A stretch of 64,000 bases of DNA from Dryococelus australis. Lineage: Eukaryota > Arthropoda > Insecta > Phasmatodea > Phasmatidae. The notes beneath the pieces are model-generated. The model saw nothing but the letters and a program-made list of their open reading frames with translations, had not been told where the DNA came from and ran no database searches. A program made the position numbers and the translations under genes. Positions 59,249 through 64,000 of the stretch are shown here, in pieces; position 1 is the first letter of the stretch; the number at the start of each line of letters is the position of its first letter. The DNA lies in assembly GCA_029891345.1 (NCBI GenBank), contig CM056995.1:216508547-216572546 (forward strand), in the 5' to 3' direction.

Positions 59249-59460
59249 TACAAACAGTGTTATTACCACATATATATGAAGAATGATTGACTACTTCGTA
59301 ATGCACGCCAAGGTATAGAATAACTACTTGAGTGACTGATCATAAATAATAACCAGTGCTGAGAGGATGTGTTGACAAATATACACGTTTATTGAACTAT
59401 AATTCCTGTTATTCTACTGCCTGGCTAAAATGTATATCAGGACTCTACTACTATAATATT

Positions 59461-59467
59461 ACAGAGA

Positions 59468-59517
<50 letters not shown>

Positions 59518-59522
59518 GAGAG
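59461..59522. repeat. (AG)n microsatellite
   Basis: About 31 AG units with a few point interruptions. Confidence 0.95.
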
Positions 59523-59689
59523 TAAACACTAAAAGAGTTTTGACTGGTACATTTTTGGGTATTTTGACAGGCCCAAGTACAACTTGATTGAATAATTTTC
59601 GGTATGGCGTTGCAACACCTAACTTTGGAAGCGACATGAATATTGAGAAGACAAGTGAAACAGTTTATTGTGCAGAGTGAAACCTTCCC

Positions 59690-59940
59690 TAGGAGCTTAG
59701 ACGCGAGGACATGCAGGGATAAGCACAGCTTGTGCTGGCACAGTTCCAAAGACGCGGCGGGTCACAGAAGATCGGCCACGGAACGTGAGCGGCCCAGCAA
59801 TGTATCAGTTTCCTGGTCAGCAAGTCCGCCGCGACTTTCTTTTGTTTCACCGTCTCCGGGCCTGCTGCTGCGTCGCTTTCCCCTCTCGGGATGGTCGCTC
59901 GCGGCCCACGGCCTCCACAACAACTCCATTTTCCTTTTCT
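59690..59940. other. CpG-rich patch, possible promoter or exon
   Basis: CG dinucleotides are frequent (ACGCGGCGGGTCACAG, AGTCCGCCGCGACTTTC, GGTCGCTCGCGGCCCACGG). No initiator or splice donor of good quality was found. Open minus-strand frames here carry no known motif. Confidence 0.35.
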
Positions 59941-59974
59941 GTGCATGCACCCAACATTGCAAATACTCTTAAAG

Positions 59975-60331
59975 TCTGGGCCGTGGTGGCTGAGCGGTTC
60001 ACCTCCCCACCAAGGTGAACCGGGTTCGATCCCCGGCCTGGTCCACTCCTGCATGTTGGAATCGTGCCCGGATGATGCCTCTGATCGGTGGGTTTTCTCG
60101 TGGATCTCTCACATTTCTCTGTCCTTTCATTCAGGCGTTGCTCCATGCTCACGTGAATCACCTTCATCGGCTAGTAAGACCTCAGTGTTAAGAACCACAC
60201 AAGTCTCTTCCCCACTCACTATTAAAGTCAGGGGAGTTAATGATAAAATCTCAGCCATACGCCCAGTAGGGCGGAAGCGTATGGAAACCGCAAAGGGTGC
60301 GGGGGTGAGAAAATGGCCTGTCACAAACTAG
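59975..60331 (+). mobile_element. tRNA-derived SINE (second type)
   Basis: A box TGGCTGAGCGG at 59987-59997 and B box GGTTCGATCCC at 60023-60033 lie in a tRNA-like head (GGGCCGTGGTGGCTGAGCGG to CCGGCCTGGTCC). A GC-rich body follows with GTGGGTTTTCTCGTGG and CCTCAGTGTTAAGAACC, to about ACGCCCAGTAGGGCGGAAG and beyond. The A-to-B spacing is shorter than in a full tRNA. The several long open frames crossing it are by-products of its composition. Confidence 0.82.
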
Positions 60332-61746
60332 GAGCTGTCGAAATGTTCTAATTATTTCCTTTCAGGTTGTTGACAAATTTAGTTTTATTTGGTATTATTT
60401 TTAATTTCATAGGAATTACATTTTTTTTACTTGTGGTATATTACTAGTATAGAGTTTGCACATTTATTTTTAATTATGACTCGTATGACTTGCATAAATA
60501 GTAAAAGTTTATGTTGTTTAATGTTTAAAAATACAATGCGGGTGAGCTCCAAGGCATTGCGCACAATTTCTCTTATCTGATCTGCGCACAATATTTTGCT
60601 GAAAAATGTGAAAACTTGAAAACACAAAACTGAATTGATGTTATATTTCAAATAGCACTGAACAAATGAAAATGTAAAATCTAGTATATAATTTTTTTCG
60701 AGTGAACTGAAAAAATACATTAGACTCCGTGATTTTTTTTTCGGCGAACATTTCGTGAATTACGTTTTCAGCTAAAGCCAGTGATCGATATTTTGGTAGT
60801 GCTAGTATGGAATGTGTAACAAAATGACTGGAAAAATGGGTATGCTTTATCACTGGATTGTTGATGTTCATAGTTCTGACATTCACGAGAGTTCTTTTTA
60901 TGTTATATCTTAGAGTACTGAAAAGCGTGATAGGTCTGGCTGTGTCTTCAGTGTATTCTGAGCTATACGATATTGTATTTTTTGCCTGTGCTCAAATTAC
61001 GCAAATCAATTTTTTTTCCTAAAGTTTCTATTTTTATTCCTGCTGAAATTTCTGATACAAAAGTGTGGGAAAGGCGCAAGGTAATTTAATCTATTTATGG
61101 GCTAGAATCTTTGCAGAGTTTTCCGGTACGACGTTGGGTTGATACAAAAGCAAAAGTTCAGACAAATGTACCAAAACTTAAAAAAAGCGAACCTATTCTC
61201 CGCATAGTTCAAAGGTCGCAAATAATGCTCAAGCATCGCTGCACTAGTCGTGACCTAGGAACAAATTATTTGCGAAGGTTCATCTGTAGACAACTTGCAG
61301 TCGGTCTCGTGAAAGCAGTAGTGGTAACTTGGCGAAATTTCTCTGGGCTCGCGCACACACTCCAACAGGAGATTTCTGAGAAAATCCGCCGACCAGCGGT
61401 ATCGTTCGGTCATGAAAATTATCATTCTGATAATTGAAATGTATGTGCACAAATCAATGACTAAAAACAATAGCAAAATGATTTGTAATTGTTTATTACA
61501 GATAAAAAACAGAGTGACTGGTATAATATTCTTGCTTTATAAATAAGAAGGGAGGATGTTTGAAAAATGTGTTTTTTAAAGCATCCGAAAGGTAAATATG
61601 ATTAAATTTTAAAAATTTTAAATTGATAGTCAATAACTTTCTTTTTTTTTAAGATTTAACTAAGTTATTTCCTGCCAAATATTTTACTGTGTTATGCATT
61701 TTAATTAATATGTATCATATATCGTACTTTTCTTACAATTCTGGTA
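60332..61746. other. No gene supported
   Basis: AT-rich. A 108-codon frame at 61111-61437 is basic and unrecognised. Confidence 0.45.
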
Positions 61747-61972
61747 TAAGCTGTCCACAGTAAAGTAAGCATTTTTGAGGACCTAGTTACTTTTTCCTTT
61801 CAGCCATTTTTAATCATTTAACCACCTTTTAAATTAAATATTACCATGTAAGTAATAAACACAGTCAGTATATTCCACCGCACTCAAACATTAACATCTA
61901 GGGCTAAAAAAATGTGTATATATATTAATTATTGTTCCAAATGAGAGGGCATCCTGTTCATTTACACAGTAA
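61747..61972 (-). mobile_element. TIR element family B (copy B4)
   Basis: TA at 61745-61746, then TAAGCTGTCCACAGTAAAGT and CTAGTTACTTTTTCCTTTCA, collinear with B1. The right terminus is degraded (TTCATTTACACAGTAAC), so the end is approximate. Confidence 0.75.
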
Positions 61973-62299
61973 CGACATCACGTTAGGAAACTTGTAATCT
62001 TTATAAAAACACCCATGTGGGAAAGGAAGTTTAACAAGTGGCAATTTATTGGCCGGCAGTGCTGTTGCTTTTTCAATAGACATTGCTGTTTGCCTTGTCT
62101 TTTTCGGATAACTCTTAATGTTCTTCCCTGTATTATCATCTCGCTCAATAAAAAATTCCAAACTACAGCCACAAAGTGTACTTCCCATTCGCTTGGATAT
62201 TTTTGCACTGCGAATACCAAGGCACCACGTTTTGTGTGCTAATACACATCGGCATTAGCTCCGCATAGTGTTTTTTGTGACAATTGTACTGTAGCCTAC

Positions 62300-62588
62300 T
62301 ACACAGAAATGTATTTTCCTTTTACGGTGGACTGAGTATACCCGCTACCTCCGAAAAAAAAAAATTAACTGCCCTGGGGACGTACAGGAATTCGCCCTCC
62401 TCAATGTTACTCGCCTTGCATCGTGTTCAGACCCTCTGCCTCTGGTACACGTCCCCTCTCAAGGCCAACTGGTCGTCGTGCGGGTAAATAAGTCCAGCAA
62501 GAATGTGCTCGAGAACATGCAATATGCTCTGGAGCGTCTGTGGGAAACGGACGTCACTCCGGAATTTTTGTGGCACAAAGAAACATGA
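62300..62588 (+). other. Candidate terminal exon or gene fragment, unidentified
   Basis: A plus-strand frame stays open from about 62300 to a TGA at 62586-62588. The last 75 codons look like real protein: CPGDVQEFALLNVTRLAS, then PLPLVHVPSQGQLVVVRV, NKSSKNVLENMQYALERL and WETDVTPEFLWHKET. The stretch is GC-richer than its surroundings. TCGTGTTCAG at about 62428 could be a splice acceptor. No family is recognised. It may be a last exon or a retro-fragment; nothing upstream shows a partner exon. Confidence 0.38.
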
Positions 62589-62870
62589 ATCCACTCAGTC
62601 GTAGCTTCTTTGAGTGCCAATGACCAGCATTTATGTGACAGTGAGTAGTTACGGTATTTCTGGCTGTTCAAACACCATTTCGGCGGTGTTTAGTAAACTA
62701 GTTTCTCTGCGACTGCCATGGTGTTTGCATTCGATCATACTGAATGTTCGGGAATCCAGTGGTCAAACTCCATAAATAGTTCCTTTGAACCAATAGTAAC
62801 ACAAAAGCTCTACACGCTTATGTCCTGAAACACGTATTTCTATATTATTTGTGTTCAAATTTCTAATGTG

Positions 62871-63758
62871 CAACGCCTGGAGAACAATGCTATAGCCTGT
62901 TCACAGTAAAATGAGTACTTTTGGAAGCCCTGCTTAAGATCTACTTGCATACATGTTGCGTGTTCTTCCGCCTCAATTAAAATTAACATTGCCATGAGCC
63001 TCATTATTTTAATCATCCGTTGATCAAGTGAAACTGTGAAATTATTAGAAAAGTTAATTATGTAGAAATCTGCTCATTTTTACACTTCGTTTCATAAGAA
63101 AATACAAAAAGCGAGAGAAATAATTAGAGTTATTACAAATGGTTACCTAACACATTTCGTTCGCCGTTTATATATGGAACTACATTCCCCTCCATCGTTT
63201 CCAACTTTACTGGACACGTGCCACTCATTGCGCCCGTTAAAATATATGCGGGTACGGGCAGTGACTTTTCTAAGGTTGATTTCAAAAGTGCTCACATTAT
63301 CGTGAACAGCCTTTATGCGAACATGCGGGTAATACAGGTCGCATGTCAATTTGGTGCTCGACTCTGCGTATGTAATAATCAGAGACGTGAAAAATTCGCT
63401 TTATTATTTTAAGACAGAGTAGTCTCCAAACACTTGTGCTTTTATATTGTGTTTTGTCATTGGACTGTAGTTTGTCCTGGCACACCCTGGACGAATTTGC
63501 ACCAATAGGAAACCACTGACGAGAGGCTTGCCCAATCACTTCCAACCGAGACGAAAGGGAAAATCGTCCCTCACAGCTGCAGGAGCCAATAAACACTCCA
63601 CAATGACTCGACTGTGCATGGGACGGTGGATTATAGCGCGATGTCAGAAAATAACGCGAATTTTGCAGGTCCCCTAGTTATATTGTAGCGTCGCGTGCCT
63701 ACAACTTATGCAACTTGTTCTACACGCATGATGACATAGCCTTGCTTTCCAGGCGTTG
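62871..63758 (+). mobile_element. TIR element family H with nested A7
   Basis: Ends CAACGCCTGGAGAACAATGC and CTTGCTTTCCAGGCGTTG are reverse complements. Past the inserted A7 the left TIR continues as TATGCGAACATGCGGGTA, matching TACACGCATGATGACATAG at the right. Without the insertion it is about 465 bp. The interior has three CCAAT boxes (near 63502, 63530 and 63586). A shortened relative lies at 25715-25800. It is non-coding; the target duplication is unclear. Confidence 0.68.
62893..63313 (-). mobile_element. TIR element family A (copy A7), nested in element H
   Basis: 421 bp between TA at 62891-62892 and TA at 63314-63315. Ends TAGCCTGTTCACAGTAAAAT and CACATTATCGTGAACAGCCT plus T. It is inserted in the left terminal repeat of element H, so it is younger. 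Confidence 0.88.
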
Positions 63759-63980
63759 AACGCAACAACTTCGAATACTATTACATGATATAAAAATACG
63801 TTCCCGATGTAAGTGTAAAGGGCTTTTGTGTTGCTATTGGTGCAAAGAAACTACGTCTGAAGCTTGGTCACAGAGTTTTCAAACATTCTGTTTATATTTT
63901 TCCAATTCGTCTCACGAAGCGATTAACAATGAAATTATATTTCAAAGCTGAGAGCAGTTTTCTCGGTATCCACATAACTA

Positions 63981-64000
63981 AAGTCTGTCCACAATAAAGT
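63981..64000 (+). mobile_element. Start of another TIR element (A/B type), cut by window edge
   Basis: After TA at 63979-63980 the window ends with AAGTCTGTCCACAATAAAGT, a recognisable family A/B terminus. The family cannot be decided from 20 bp. Confidence 0.6.

Noticed and set aside
59975-60045. tRNA gene
   Set aside because: A-to-B spacing is too short for a tRNA and the sequence continues as a SINE body.
59891-60331. 146-codon frame and several overlapping frames on both strands
   Set aside because: They cover a GC-rich tRNA-derived SINE, where stop codons are rare by composition.
61111-61437. 108-codon plus-strand frame
   Set aside because: Basic, unrecognised, without start or splice context.

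Overview
The window looks like nuclear DNA from an arthropod with a large, AT-rich, repeat-laden genome. This rests on general AT richness, many microsatellites, Helitrons, Tc1/mariner remnants, tRNA-derived SINEs, a BEL/Pao and a Polinton/Maverick fossil, and one CpG-rich promoter with an arthropod-type initiator (TCAGTT). The species cannot be fixed; a polyneopteran insect or a crustacean would both fit. One assembly gap of exactly 100 Ns lies at 20972-21071. No complete host protein-coding gene is visible. Most open frames of 60-158 codons are random or lie inside repeats.

Layout. 1-5150: a cut short transposon, then a 4.2 kb array of a degenerate ~260-298 bp unit that reverses orientation near 2825, then another short transposon. 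6.0-10.4 kb: short transposon A2, a decayed transposase-like gene (7.2-8.5 kb), a Tc1-like transposase tail (9.3-9.6 kb), and a promoter-like NRF1-type palindrome. 11.2-14.6 kb: three separate fold-back (hairpin) elements. 16-19.3 kb: two short TIR elements and a mariner-superfamily remnant. 19.75-22.56 kb: BEL/Pao fossil. 23.9-31 kb: nested TIR elements, a Helitron, half of a fold-back element, tandem repeats. 31-36 kb: a 758 bp TIR element, diverged TIR copies, a candidate host exon trapped between them, and a TIR element inserted into a copy of itself. 36.2-38.5 kb: decayed copy of a multi-copy arthropod gene family and a 16 bp satellite. 38.5-43.3 kb: Polinton/Maverick-like fossil with long terminal inverted repeats. 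44.8-53.1 kb: more TIR elements, a Helitron with tandem tRNA-A-box-like modules, and a SINE. 53.13-53.47 kb: CpG-rich promoter and first exon with a clean splice donor, the best host-gene signal. 57-64 kb: microsatellites, coding-like patches, a second tRNA-SINE, and a TIR element with another nested inside.

How it fits together. At least eighteen short non-autonomous elements fall into three families (A ~380-420 bp, B ~235 bp, C ~375-420 bp). They share related termini (GGCTGTTCACGRTAAAGTG in A and B; TAGTCTATTCACGGTT-like in C) and most copies sit between TA dinucleotides, as expected for Tc1/mariner-type mobilisation. They nest in one another and in other elements three times, which gives a relative insertion order. 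None of the transposase remnants here can be tied to them from the sequence alone. The only clear transcription start is the CpG-rich promoter on the + strand at about 53317, which begins just 3' of element A6.
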